DNA of 19,883 nt from SVTX01 sp045602385 (GCA_045602385.1 JAZSBL010000029.1:1-19883), one strand, 5' to 3'; numbered from the stretch's first letter, positions 1-6,300 are shown. Translations and numbers: made by a program. The notes: generated by a model from the sequence alone, not told the origin.

Positions 1-45
1 GCACCGATAAAAGAACGGAGCAGTTTTCAACCATATAAAATATAA
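1..45 (+). CDS. Possible C-terminal end of a gene cut by the window edge
   Basis: Frame 1 is open from the first base to a TAA at 43-45 and would encode the last 14 residues of a protein. A hairpin terminator follows at 73-104, and at 2617 a second copy of the same downstream sequence also directly follows a gene's stop codon, which makes a gene end here plausible. Frame 3 is also open for a similar length, so the call rests on context. Nothing can be said about function. Confidence 0.3.
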   Translation, partial: APIKERSSFQPYKI

Positions 46-46
46 G

Positions 47-110
47 GGTTCGAAATTGTTGGGTAAACTCAGAAAAAAAGCAGGTCAAAAGACCTGCTTT
101 TTTTCTGGCT
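47..110 (+). repeat. Direct repeat DR1, left copy, containing a terminator hairpin
   Basis: A segment of about 60 bp starting GGTTCGAAATTGTTGGG and running through a CAGGTC/GACCTG hairpin, a T run and CTGGCTC. It recurs at 2617-2677 with few differences. Both copies lie just after a stop codon, and together they bracket the 2.5-kb accessory segment. It could be a gene-end module that was copied with its gene, or a recombination scar. The T-arm-like GGTTCGAA is not part of a foldable tRNA. Confidence 0.7.
73..104. terminator. Bidirectional intrinsic terminator
   Basis: A perfect 14-bp stem: seven A plus GCAGGTC at 73-86 pairs with GACCTGC plus seven T at 91-104, closing a four-A loop. The A run and T run make it usable from either strand. 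Confidence 0.85.
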
Positions 111-116
111 CCTTTC

Positions 117-223
117 CATTGGGCTTGCCGACAACACCTCATCTCCGCGCTTGCGCGGATTATGGGCGACATCGCTTGCGGTGTCGTTGTGAGCGAAGCG
201 AACTGTGTCGTTAGGTTCAAGCC
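117..223. repeat. Hairpin-rich intergenic repeat HR, copy A
   Basis: A block of about 106 bp that recurs at 977-1083. Both copies share ATCTCCGCGCTTGCGCGGAT, with a CCGCGC-TT-GCGCGG hairpin at 145-158, and GTGAGCGAAGCGAAC. Between these lies a second hairpin whose arms differ between copies: here GACATCGC with GCGGTGTC (168-185). Distal ends GGCTTG (122-127) and CAAGCC (218-223) can also pair. No credible coding sequence overlaps. This is most likely a dispersed palindromic (MITE- or REP-like) repeat of this genome. Confidence 0.7.
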
Positions 224-231
224 GGAACAAA

Positions 232-260
232 AACCGAGGCATTTCGCCTCGGTTCTTTTT
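232..260 (+). terminator. Intrinsic terminator upstream of the IS200 element
   Basis: AACCGAGGC (232-240), loop ATTTC, GCCTCGGTT (246-254), then a T-rich tail CTTTTT. It would stop read-through transcription just before the IS200 left end. Confidence 0.8.
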
Positions 261-327
261 GTATAGTAAAACCACGCGTTAGACGCGTGGTTCGGTAAGA
301 ATTATATAGTTGAGAATGATATAAAAA

Positions 328-386
328 CTCCTTTGTTGTATAATAAGAGTGCGGCTACCAACTGCACAATAAAAACAACAAAGGAG
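328..386 (+). promoter_or_regulatory. 5' leader hairpin hiding the tnpA ribosome-binding site
   Basis: CTCCTTTGTTGT (328-339) is perfectly complementary to ACAACAAAGGAG (375-386), which contains the Shine-Dalgarno sequence of tnpA. A nested stem GTGCGG (349-354) with CTGCAC (362-367), one G-U pair, lies inside. IS200-family leaders are known to hide the tnpA ribosome site in a stem-loop, and this is the matching structure. A TATAAT at 339-344 sits at the end of the 5' arm, so transcripts starting from it would lack that arm. Confidence 0.75.
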
Positions 387-396
387 GTCATTTAAG

Positions 397-858
397 ATGA
401 GTATAAATGACATAAATAGTTTATCACATACAAAATGGAATTGCAAGTATCATATAGTATTTGCGCCCAAATATCGAAGAAAAATATTTTATGGTGAGAA
501 AAAAGCCGAGATTGGGAAAATATTAAGACAACTGTGCGAATGGAAGGGCGTGCGAATTATAGAAGCAGAAGTGTGCCCGGATCATATACACATGCTGGTA
601 GAGATACCGCCCAAGATAAGTGTATCAAGTTTCATGGGGTATCTCAAGGGCAAAAGTAGCACTATGCTGTATGAGCAATTCGGCGAATTGAAGTATAAGT
701 ATCGAAACAGAGAGTTTTGGTGTAAGGGATATTATGTTGATACGGTAGGGAAGAACGAGAGCCGAATTGCTGAATATATTGCCAACCAATTAAAAGAGGA
801 TATGTTAGGCGAACAGTTACGAATAGACGATAACGGCCAGTTTGCTGGCAGCAGGTAA
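397..858 (+). CDS. tnpA: IS200/IS605-family transposase TnpA (HUH Y1)
   Basis: A 153-residue Y1-type HUH single-strand transposase, full length for IS200 TnpA (about 150). It nicks and rejoins single-stranded DNA at the element's hairpin ends through a 5'-phosphotyrosine intermediate. The HUH motif is His63-Ile-His65 in CPDHIHMLVEIPP. The catalytic tyrosine is most likely Tyr127 in ESRIAEYIANQ, followed by a family-typical helix with Gln131. The N-terminal KWNCKYHIVFAPKYRRK is characteristic. The ATG at 397 follows AAAGGAGG with good spacing. Translation is probably repressed by the leader hairpin at 328-386. The frame is intact, so the element could be active. AT-rich codon use differs from the metabolic genes further right. 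Confidence 0.95.
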   Translation: MSINDINSLSHTKWNCKYHIVFAPKYRRKIFYGEKKAEIGKILRQLCEWKGVRIIEAEVCPDHIHMLVEIPPKISVSSFMGYLKGKSSTMLYEQFGELKYKYRNREFWCKGYYVDTVGKNESRIAEYIANQLKEDMLGEQLRIDDNGQFAGSR

Positions 859-976
859 CAATCCTGCGCAGTTAGCAGTCCGCGTCAGTGCGTTTACGCA
901 TAGCGAGGAACATAGGGCTATGCCCGCATGTGAAAAACCACCCGCTTCGCGGGTGGATTTTTATTTGCTTTCTCCC

Positions 977-1083
977 CGTTGGACTTATCACCAACGCTCC
1001 ATCTCCGCGCTTGCGCGGATTATGGGCGATGGCGCGTGCGCCATCGTTGTGAGCGAAGCGAACGTTGTCGTTCGGTTCAAGCC
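977..1083. repeat. Hairpin-rich intergenic repeat HR, copy B
   Basis: Second copy of the repeat at 117-223. The CCGCGC-TT-GCGCGG hairpin is identical. The second hairpin has changed on both arms to GATGGCGC with GCGCCATC (1028-1045), a fully paired stem, while the sequence on either side is nearly identical. Such paired changes imply that the fold matters. Open frames of 105-124 codons run across this block on both strands but none has a credible ribosome site or a recognisable product. Confidence 0.7.
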
Positions 1084-1170
1084 GCAACCGCCCCGTCCAC
1101 CCGCCCACTCCCCCGACCGCGACAACGCGGTCACCCCCCTCGCCGTCCCCCGAGGGGGCCAATGGGGCAA
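1084..1170. repeat. C-rich spacer repeat CR, copy 1, with variable hairpin
   Basis: A pyrimidine-rich block, AACCGCC...CCCGCCCAC...CCC, followed by the hairpin GACCGCG-ACAA-CGCGGTC (1115-1132) and CCCTCGCCG. The same order occurs at 2717-2790 with a different hairpin. It is non-coding and forms the rest of the 859-1379 gap between IS200 and the XRE gene. Confidence 0.5.
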
Positions 1171-1187
1171 CAATTTTGCACCCTAAC

Positions 1188-1227
1188 ACGAAAAGTCCTT
1201 GATTTTCAAGGGCTTTTCGTTTTTTTT
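1188..1227. terminator. Strong bidirectional terminator
   Basis: A 15-bp stem (1188-1202 with 1206-1220, one G-U pair), loop TTT, flanked by a T run of eight on the plus strand. It isolates the XRE gene promoter from the IS200 side. Confidence 0.85.
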
Positions 1228-1288
1228 AGAACCCCCCCCTTTTCACCATTGCACCTTTTCCCCGACCTTTTGGACTTGAACTTGATAC

Positions 1289-1354
1289 TTCAACTTCAGG
1301 TTGAAAAATTTAAACCATTGATTTATTGTATAAATGGATCATGTGTGATATAAT
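1289..1354 (+). promoter_or_regulatory. Promoter of the XRE gene with a possible operator
   Basis: -35 TTGTAT (1326-1331), 17-bp spacer, TGA, -10 TATAAT (1349-1354), an extended -10 promoter. Upstream, TTCAAC (1289-1294) and GTTGAA (1300-1305) form a small inverted repeat that could be an operator for the encoded regulator. The promoter is well supported; the operator is a guess. Confidence 0.75.
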
Positions 1355-1379
1355 TAACTTAACGAAAGGAGCTGGTGAT

Positions 1380-1709
1380 ATGGAAAACGTAAATATAGTT
1401 TTGGCGGCAAACATATTAAAGTATAGAAAGAGGAGCGGTTTAAGTCAAGACGAACTTGCACAAAAGTTAGGTGTTACCTTCCAAGCGGTTTCTAAATGGG
1501 AAAATGCAAAAGCCGCGCCTGATATTACATTTTTGCCGATTATGGCTGACATTTTCGGTTGCTATATTGACGAGCTTTTCTCAAGAGCTGTTAGTACGGA
1601 AATTCATTATGATCTTTGTACAGAGTTTCCTTGGCATGATGACTCTATTATAAGAGAGGTTTTATGTGAGGGCAGAAAAATCATTAAAGTCGAAGTAGTG
1701 AGCAGATAA
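1380..1709 (+). CDS. XRE-family HTH regulator, apparently shortened
   Basis: Encodes 109 residues; the ATG at 1380 follows AAAGGAG. Residues about 8-62 form a Cro/CI-type helix-turn-helix domain (LSQDELAQKLGVTFQAVSKWEN), which binds operator DNA as a dimer. After Leu-Phe the protein continues with PWHDDSIIREVLCEGRKII. From memory, longer clostridial XRE regulators have a similar segment at the start of a C-terminal domain, so this copy may have lost that domain. The stop at 1707-1709 is 14 bp before the next gene, so the two are probably co-transcribed. No metabolic target is evident. Autoregulation through the repeat at 1289-1305 is possible. The HTH call is firm; the truncation is inference. 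Confidence 0.85.
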   Translation: MENVNIVLAANILKYRKRSGLSQDELAQKLGVTFQAVSKWENAKAAPDITFLPIMADIFGCYIDELFSRAVSTEIHYDLCTEFPWHDDSIIREVLCEGRKIIKVEVVSR

Positions 1710-1723
1710 TTTCGAGGCATAAT

Positions 1724-2137
1724 ATGAAACATAGTAAATTATATAGCACATACAAAAAACTTGGGGTGTGCGTAGCGGAAAATGAGCTCTTTAAGACGGT
1801 TCAATTTACTGTATCGGGACAAAAATATACGGTCTATCAATCACAGCAGATCGCAACAAAAGAAACTCAAATTCTTTGCGAAAAAGACAGAACGATATAT
1901 TGGGTGCAATTTTATCCTATCGGGTATATTACAGGTACACCATCAAAAACGGTATTTATTAAGCCTTTTCGAGAAGCCGACGAAACTGTAATCGTATTGA
2001 TAAAAGGTAAGCCGTCTGTTATTTCGGGGCTTGATGAGAATGGTTTTGTTTCAAGCAGATGTCTCCAAAAAAACAAAGATGACATATACGTAATGTCCGA
2101 GGAAGCATTCAAGCAGTTTAACCCTCTGTCGTCATAA
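1724..2137 (+). CDS. Hypothetical protein of the accessory island
   Basis: 137 residues, not recognised. It begins MKHSKLYSTYKKLGV and has no signal peptide or membrane segment, so it is probably cytoplasmic. Alternating hydrophobic stretches (VQFTVSGQKYTVYQS, IYWVQFYPIGYITG, VIVLIKGKPSVISGL) suggest a mostly beta fold. The ribosome site is weak (GAGG six bases before the ATG at 1724), and the short gap after the XRE gene suggests translational dependence on it. Low GC and frequent ATA and AAA codons fit acquired DNA. A regulated partner of the XRE protein or a degraded accessory gene are both possible. Confidence 0.6.
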   Translation: MKHSKLYSTYKKLGVCVAENELFKTVQFTVSGQKYTVYQSQQIATKETQILCEKDRTIYWVQFYPIGYITGTPSKTVFIKPFREADETVIVLIKGKPSVISGLDENGFVSSRCLQKNKDDIYVMSEEAFKQFNPLSS

Positions 2138-2208
2138 AATCATATCCTCTAAAATGATTACGGGAAACAATAAAAAAGGAGAATACAAATATTTTATAGG
2201 TAAAAAGT

Positions 2209-2613
2209 ATGGAAAACATCAACTTAACGGTAACAGAAATATTTGAGGCAACACGCGCCTTGAATAACGAAACACAGCATATATATGAAGCATTAAAACA
2301 ATTACAAGCTGTAAAGTCAATAGAAGGCCCATCTCCCGATCTTGGAGCGCAGGCAAAAGCAAACGCAATCGCAAAGGTTGTTGAGGCCCGTGAAAAAACG
2401 CTCCAGAAAACACTTGCGTTCTATGAAAAAATGTACAATAATATTCAAGCACCGGAACTTCAAAAAATATATGCGATAGATTCCGCATTCGTTAACAACA
2501 TGGCATATATTGAAGATTCTGATATTTCGCCAGATGATAAATATGCCGCCCTTGGTTATGTTACCGATAAAATAGCAGAACTTGTAGAAAAAATTATTAT
2601 CAAAGAAATATAA
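2209..2613 (+). CDS. Hypothetical helical protein of the accessory island
   Basis: 134 residues, not recognised. It is predicted to be almost all alpha-helical: heptad-like Leu/Ala/Ile spacing in residues 8-75 (ALNNETQHIYEALKQLQAV, then AKANAIAKVVEAREKTLQK) and a C-terminal helix AALGYVTDKIAELVEKIII. There is no signal peptide, transmembrane segment or Cys. An in-frame TAG at 2197 fixes the start at the ATG at 2209. The strongest Shine-Dalgarno-like sequence, AAAAAAGGAG, lies at 2172-2181, too far upstream, so the working site is probably the weak AGG at 2198-2200. The DR1 right copy follows directly after the stop. Confidence 0.6.
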   Translation: MENINLTVTEIFEATRALNNETQHIYEALKQLQAVKSIEGPSPDLGAQAKANAIAKVVEAREKTLQKTLAFYEKMYNNIQAPELQKIYAIDSAFVNNMAYIEDSDISPDDKYAALGYVTDKIAELVEKIIIKEI

Positions 2614-2616
2614 AAA

Positions 2617-2677
2617 GGTTCGAAATTGTTGGGGCAACTCAGAAAGCAGGTCGAAAGGCCTGCTTTTTTTGTTGGCT
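2617..2677 (+). repeat. Direct repeat DR1, right copy, with terminator
   Basis: Second copy of the segment at 47-110, beginning GGTTCGAAATTGTTGGGG directly after the helical gene's stop. It contains an intrinsic terminator: AAAGCAGGTC (2643-2652), loop GAAA, GGCCTGCTTT (2657-2666, one G-U pair), then T run to 2670. The loop and stem carry changes relative to the left copy that keep the pairing. Confidence 0.75.
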
Positions 2678-2680
2678 CAC

Positions 2681-3047
2681 TTTTTGAGGAGGCGAAAGTT
2701 TAGCTTGCTTAACTTCTAACCGCCGCGTACGCCCGCCCACACCCCTGTCGCTTCGCGACATTCCCTCGCCGACACTTCGAGGTGAAATAATTTGCGATCA
2801 TTGGAGTGGATATAGTGTAATTGCTCCGAAAACTTATTTGATTTCATGTCTCCCGAGGGGAGAGAATGTGAATATCCTGCCCCCCCCTGGGGGAGGGGCA
2901 TCTTATTTGAGTCGGTTTGATCTCTGAACACAGGTTTCATTTGTGCTGTCGCCTGATGGGAGAAAATGTAGCGGCGATACAGGGGCGAGGTTATGAAACG
3001 TTATTTTGCGATCAAATTATATCGGTGGTTGATAAGTGTAAAAAAAC
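2681..3047. other. Gene-free spacer with C-rich repeat CR copy 2 and small hairpins
   Basis: No convincing gene; the 74-codon frame on the minus strand lacks a ribosome site. 2717-2790 repeats the order seen at 1084-1170 (AACCGCC, CCCGCCCAC, CCC, hairpin, CCCTCGCCG), here with hairpin TGTCGC-TTC-GCGACA (2746-2760). Further hairpins are TCTCCC-GAG-GGGAGA (2849-2863) and a C/G-tract hairpin at about 2878-2900. The remaining sequence shows nothing I can assign. Confidence 0.5.
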
Positions 3048-3076
3048 TTGATATTTTTGTTTTATTGTGATATTAT
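3048..3076 (+). promoter_or_regulatory. Promoter of glsA
   Basis: -35 TTGATA (3048-3053), 17-bp spacer, TGA, -10 TATTAT (3071-3076). Transcription would start about 40 bases before the glsA ATG. Confidence 0.8.
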
Positions 3077-3123
3077 AGATATGGAATTATTACTTGGTGG
3101 AAATTCTGCCGAATGGAGAGAAT

Positions 3124-4044
3124 ATGTTAGATAATAAAAACGAGATGAATAATGCATTGGAGAGCATTTTGGCCGAGTGCCGTTCTTATACCGCACAGGG
3201 GCGTGTGGCGAGCTACATTCCTGAGCTTGCAAAGGCTGAAGCGTCGAGGCTTGGAGTGTATATTGTGTCGCACGAGGGCGAGGCGTTTGCCGGCGATCAC
3301 GGCGACAAATTTACGATGCAGAGCGTTGTAAAGCCGCTTATTTTGCTTCTGGCGCTCAAGGACGCGGGTGTTGAGCGTGTCAGGGCGCTTGTAGGTGTAG
3401 AAGCAACAGGAAAGCCCTTTGATACCTTTAATTACACCGATCTTGCGCTTAGAAACGAGCATATTAACCCTATGGTCAACGCGGGGGCTATCGCGCTTTG
3501 CACGCTTATCAAGGGTGAGACGTACACGGAAAAGATTACAAGGCTGCTTGATTTTACGCGCTCTCTTGCGAAGAATAACACGCTCTCTATTGACCGCGAG
3601 GTATATTTATCCGAAAAGGCGACGGGAAGCAAGAACAGGGCGCTTGCCTACATGCTCAAGGCGTACAAGATGATAGACGAGGACGTTGAGGCTTTGCTTG
3701 AATGCTATTTCAGCGCTTGCTCGATAAGCGTTAGCTGCCGCGACCTTGCGAACATTGCCTTTGCGCTTTCGCACTGTGACTGCAACGAGCTTGTCAGCCG
3801 CGAGGATGCGAGGTTCGTTAACGCTATCCTCTCGACGAGTGGAATGTACAACGGCTCGGGTGAGTTTGCTCTGAGTGTTGGCGTGCCCGCCAAAAGCGGT
3901 GTTGGCGGCGGCATTATGGCGGTCGTGCCCGGACGCATGGGAATCGGAGTTTATTCCCCCGCGCTTGACGAAAAAGGAAACAGTATTGCCGGCAAGGCGG
4001 TGCTTGAACAACTGAGCGTGACGTTTGGTTTGAGCATTTTTTAA
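3124..4044 (+). CDS. glsA: Glutaminase (serine-dependent beta-lactamase fold)
   Basis: 306 residues, the usual length of bacterial glutaminase A. It hydrolyses L-glutamine to L-glutamate and ammonia in the cytoplasm. The catalytic Ser-x-x-Lys is Ser67-Val-Val-Lys70 in MQSVVKPL, equivalent to QSISK in the family. Other conserved segments are NPMVNAGAI (115-123), YFSACSISVSCRDLA, SGMYNGSGEFALSVGVPAKS and GVGGGI with GIGVYSP near the end, which line the active site. The ATG at 3124 follows GGAGAG; an upstream in-frame start at 3094 lacks a ribosome site and lies very close to the predicted transcription start. Its own promoter is at 3048-3076. The truncated PHP gene begins 11 bp after the stop and shares the terminator at 4306-4345. 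Confidence 0.95.
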   Translation: MLDNKNEMNNALESILAECRSYTAQGRVASYIPELAKAEASRLGVYIVSHEGEAFAGDHGDKFTMQSVVKPLILLLALKDAGVERVRALVGVEATGKPFDTFNYTDLALRNEHINPMVNAGAIALCTLIKGETYTEKITRLLDFTRSLAKNNTLSIDREVYLSEKATGSKNRALAYMLKAYKMIDEDVEALLECYFSACSISVSCRDLANIAFALSHCDCNELVSREDARFVNAILSTSGMYNGSGEFALSVGVPAKSGVGGGIMAVVPGRMGIGVYSPALDEKGNSIAGKAVLEQLSVTFGLSIF

Positions 4045-4055
4045 GAGAAAAAGAG

Positions 4056-4307
4056 ATGTATTTATACGAAACGCATTTACACACGAGTCCAATGAGCGCT
4101 TGCGCAAAGGCGACCGTGCGCGAGAATCCGGAGTATTACAAATCTGCGGGCTATGCGGGTGTCTTTTTGACCGATCATTTTATTGACGGTAACATTTGCC
4201 ACGAGATCCGCACGCTTCCATACGACGAGAAGATAAGGCGATATTTTGCTGTTTTCAAGGAGGCCGAGCCATTTATCCGCGACGAGAGCGGAGTGAGGTT
4301 TATATAA
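4056..4307 (+). pseudogene. Truncated PHP-domain phosphoesterase
   Basis: 83 residues that match only the N-terminus of PHP-type metal-dependent phosphoesterases: the metal-binding HLH (His7-Leu-His9) in YETHLHTSP and FLTDHF (Asp40-His41). Homologous clostridial proteins continue for well over 200 residues with further metal ligands, all absent here. The reading frame ends in GVRFI with a TAA (4305-4307) that lies at the foot of a 17-bp terminator stem, as if a deletion had fused the gene's 5' part to a terminator. The ribosome site is weak. It is probably a non-functional remnant read from the glsA promoter. A new role for the short form cannot be excluded. Confidence 0.75.
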
Positions 4308-4345
4308 ATAAAAAGCCTTGGGGATAATCCCAAGGCTTTTTATTT
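4306..4345. terminator. Bidirectional terminator between convergent operons
   Basis: A perfect 17-bp stem, 4306-4322 with 4329-4345, and a short loop; the A-rich and T-rich outer part supplies a U tract in either direction. It ends glsA-PHP on the plus strand and the PAP2-to-lipoprotein operon on the minus strand. Confidence 0.9.
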
Positions 4346-4366
4346 GTTTAATCCGTCGCAGGCTTT

Positions 4367-4807
4367 TTACTTAAATTCAAGATTGATGATGTCAAACGCA
4401 ACGTCAAGGTTAGTCATTACAACTACACAGCCGTCACGTGCTATTTTCCAATTATTAGAGTTCTCACTCTTTGCAAAATATTCAATGTTCAATTCTGCAA
4501 AGTTGGTTGCCTGTTCCTCGGTAGCGAATGTAATAAACGTGCAGGACTTGGAATAGTCGCCGTTTTCGATCAAGCCGTATTGTTTAACGATCTCAACGGT
4601 AAACTCGCCGCCCATAAACGCAATTTCACTGTTTGTAAGCGAGGTTGCGCGTTCGCATTCTTCCTCTGTGATGTAGCACATACCTTCGGTCAAGCCCTTA
4701 TCCTTGAGCTTTTCGATACTCTTATCCATATCGAATTTTCCGGCACAGCCAACAAGAAGCATAGCGAAAACCGATAATACGATTACAAGTGATACGATTT
4801 TTTTCAT
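4367..4807 (-). CDS. Small secreted lipoprotein, function unknown
   Basis: 146 residues. Residues 1-21 are a lipoprotein signal peptide: KK, a hydrophobic core and the lipobox LLVGC with Cys21, so the mature protein should be lipid-anchored on the outer face of the membrane. The mature part is a soluble mixed alpha/beta domain with no recognised family, containing MGGEFTVEIVKQYGL and CTFITFATEEQATNFAE. The ATG at 4807 follows AAAGGA. It starts 34 bp after the partner membrane protein and is last in the minus-strand operon. Its position suggests an accessory role with the two membrane proteins, but this is inference from neighbourhood only. Confidence 0.75.
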   Translation of the reverse strand: MKKIVSLVIVLSVFAMLLVGCAGKFDMDKSIEKLKDKGLTEGMCYITEEECERATSLTNSEIAFMGGEFTVEIVKQYGLIENGDYSKSCTFITFATEEQATNFAELNIEYFAKSENSNNWKIARDGCVVVMTNLDVAFDIINLEFK

Positions 4808-4841
4808 TGTTGTTTTTTCCTTTAATTGTATTATGTTTTTA

Positions 4842-5507
4842 TCAAAGCTTGCCCTTTTTGTAGAGTATTCTCGCGTAGACTACCGTGCAAATAACTCCTA
4901 CGGGGACCATGATTCCGACGGTGCCCGCATTGAGTGCAGGTACGAATACGAATAGCACGAGCATTATTATGATGGGCGCTATCGAGAGCTTGAGGTTCTT
5001 TGAAATAAAGACTACCGCAAGGCCGCCGAAAAGCGCGGGAAGTATCATATCAAACGCGGGCACGAGCGTGGGAGATTCAAGCACGGGTGTCAGGGGCACG
5101 ATGCAGATGACGCCCACGATGATTATAAGCGTGGTAACGATGCTCGAAACCGCTATTGAGATGGTTGAGATGACCTCACCCTCCTCGTCGCTTGCTTTGA
5201 CTCCTGCGCGCTCCATAGCGTCGATCGCGCAGGGGAGCTTGAGGTTGGAGATGTTACCCGTTATAAATGAAAGGTAGGTTCCGCCCGCGCCGAGCATAGG
5301 AACAAAGGTGAATATCTCTACGATTCCTACCGCCCAGTACATAGGTGCGGTTGCGAGAATTCCTTTCCAAAGAACGTCAAAGTTGGGGGCGGTTCTGAAT
5401 ATCAATGAGAGTACGAGCGGGAAAGAGAGTAGAACAAGCCCTACTATAATTCCCCAGATGCGGCCGTAGTAGTGGACGCTGTCCATATAAGTCATTTTCT
5501 TTTTCAT
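4842..5507 (-). CDS. Multi-pass membrane protein, partner of the DUF5058 protein
   Basis: 221 residues with about six hydrophobic spans, including IWGIIVGLVLLSFPLVLS, MYWAVGIVEIFTFVP, the long ISIAVSSIVTTLIIIVGVI and a C-terminal VGIMVPVGVICTVVYARI. The segment LPCAIDAMERAGVKASDEEGE resembles the GNALESAGMSAG stretch of the upstream protein, so the two may be distantly related halves of one transporter. I chose the ATG at 5507, seven bases after a perfect GGAGGT; the longer TTG start at 5522 lacks such a site. The start lies one base after the stop of the DUF5058 gene (TGATATG), indicating translational coupling and probably a hetero-oligomer. Substrate unknown. Confidence 0.75.
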   Translation of the reverse strand: MKKKMTYMDSVHYYGRIWGIIVGLVLLSFPLVLSLIFRTAPNFDVLWKGILATAPMYWAVGIVEIFTFVPMLGAGGTYLSFITGNISNLKLPCAIDAMERAGVKASDEEGEVISTISIAVSSIVTTLIIIVGVICIVPLTPVLESPTLVPAFDMILPALFGGLAVVFISKNLKLSIAPIIIMLVLFVFVPALNAGTVGIMVPVGVICTVVYARILYKKGKL

Positions 5508-5508
5508 A

Positions 5509-6300
5509 TCAGACACCTCCAAGCCACATTGTGTAGGGTATTGCCGACGCCATTCCCAAGATCAAGCTGAGGGGAAGCGCATAGTCGGTAAGCCAACGGA
5601 TCTTCAATTTCGTTGCAAGAGTTCCGCATACAGCCATAACGAGCGCGCTCGTTGCCATAACGCATACCGGTATAAGTCCGGAGGTCGCGGAATAAGTGAA
5701 GGTCTCTCCGTCCTTGACAACTGTCACAACACCGTCTACCGCCTTCCACAGTCTGTCTATATCGCAGAACACGTAGCCGAGAAATGCGGAGATCATGCCA
5801 AGGAACATTGAGTTGTTGAATATTTCGCCCCATCTCTTGTCCTTCATGCCGATAGTATTGAGCCCGCTTTGTATTTTCTTGGTTACAAGCGGAACGAATA
5901 CCAGTCCCGCAGCAATGCCGACCGTCATAACCCACGCTATAGTAATGAATATCGAGGGATCTGTGATCGTCGTACCTGCGCTCATTCCCGCAGATTCAAG
6001 CGCGTTGCCTGCCGCTACGGTCTCATACGATATCGAGCCGATTACCGAAAGGCGCAGCCAGGGGAGGGCAAGTCCTAAGCTTTTTGAAAGAGCTACAACG
6101 CCGATAAGCACGGCTACCGCGGGGGCTATTGTGAATATTGCGGATGATGAGATCGTCTTTTTGACTGTTTCCTTGGATATTCCAAGCTCCTTTGCGCGCT
6201 TTATCGCACGGACGAGGAAGAATACCGATTGTCCGAGAACAAGTGCGATTATCGCGCCCACGATCACGAACAAAATCGGGCTGTTTACACTGAATTCCAT
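5509..6300 (-). CDS. DUF5058-family membrane protein
   Basis: 263 residues matching, by my recognition of its overall pattern, the DUF5058 family of clostridial membrane proteins. It begins NSPILFVIVGAIIALVLGQ and has about seven hydrophobic spans; the cytoplasmic-looking loop VRAIKRAKELGISKETVKK follows the first. A conserved-looking small-residue segment ETVAAGNALESAGMSAG lies in the middle. The family has no proven function; the fold and tight pairing with a second membrane protein suggest a secondary transporter or channel. The ATG at 6300 follows GGAG located inside the end of the PAP2 gene, and its start is one base after the PAP2 stop, so translation is coupled. Confidence 0.75.
   Translation of the reverse strand: MEFSVNSPILFVIVGAIIALVLGQSVFFLVRAIKRAKELGISKETVKKTISSSAIFTIAPAVAVLIGVVALSKSLGLALPWLRLSVIGSISYETVAAGNALESAGMSAGTTITDPSIFITIAWVMTVGIAAGLVFVPLVTKKIQSGLNTIGMKDKRWGEIFNNSMFLGMISAFLGYVFCDIDRLWKAVDGVVTVVKDGETFTYSATSGLIPVCVMATSALVMAVCGTLATKLKIRWLTDYALPLSLILGMASAIPYTMWLGGV

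Larger units (their letters stand above)
262..964 (+). mobile_element. IS200-type insertion sequence (IS200/IS605 family, tnpA only)
   Basis: An element of about 700 bp, the usual size for IS200. It has one transposase gene and a hairpin near each end: left AACCACGCGT (270-279) with ACGCGTGGTT (283-292), three-base loop; right CCACCCGC (938-945) with GCGGGTGG (949-956), loop TTC. IS200/IS605 elements move as single-stranded circles and are recognised through such subterminal hairpins, with no terminal inverted repeats and no target duplication. The exact ends are therefore uncertain by about 10 bp. There is no tnpB. The element sits between the two HR repeat copies. Confidence 0.85.

Noticed and set aside
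47..75. tRNA 3' end or attachment site, from GGTTCGAA
   Set aside because: The flanks do not form a T stem or acceptor stem, and no tRNA body is present upstream in the window.
842..1353. Open frames of 105-124 codons across the IS200 end and HR repeat B on both strands
   Set aside because: They overlap each other and hairpin repeats, lack ribosome sites, and similar frames arise from the same repeat at 69-275.
1380..2137. Toxin-antitoxin pair (XRE plus next gene)
   Set aside because: Gene order and proximity fit loosely, but the second protein shows no toxin motif or fold that I can recognise.
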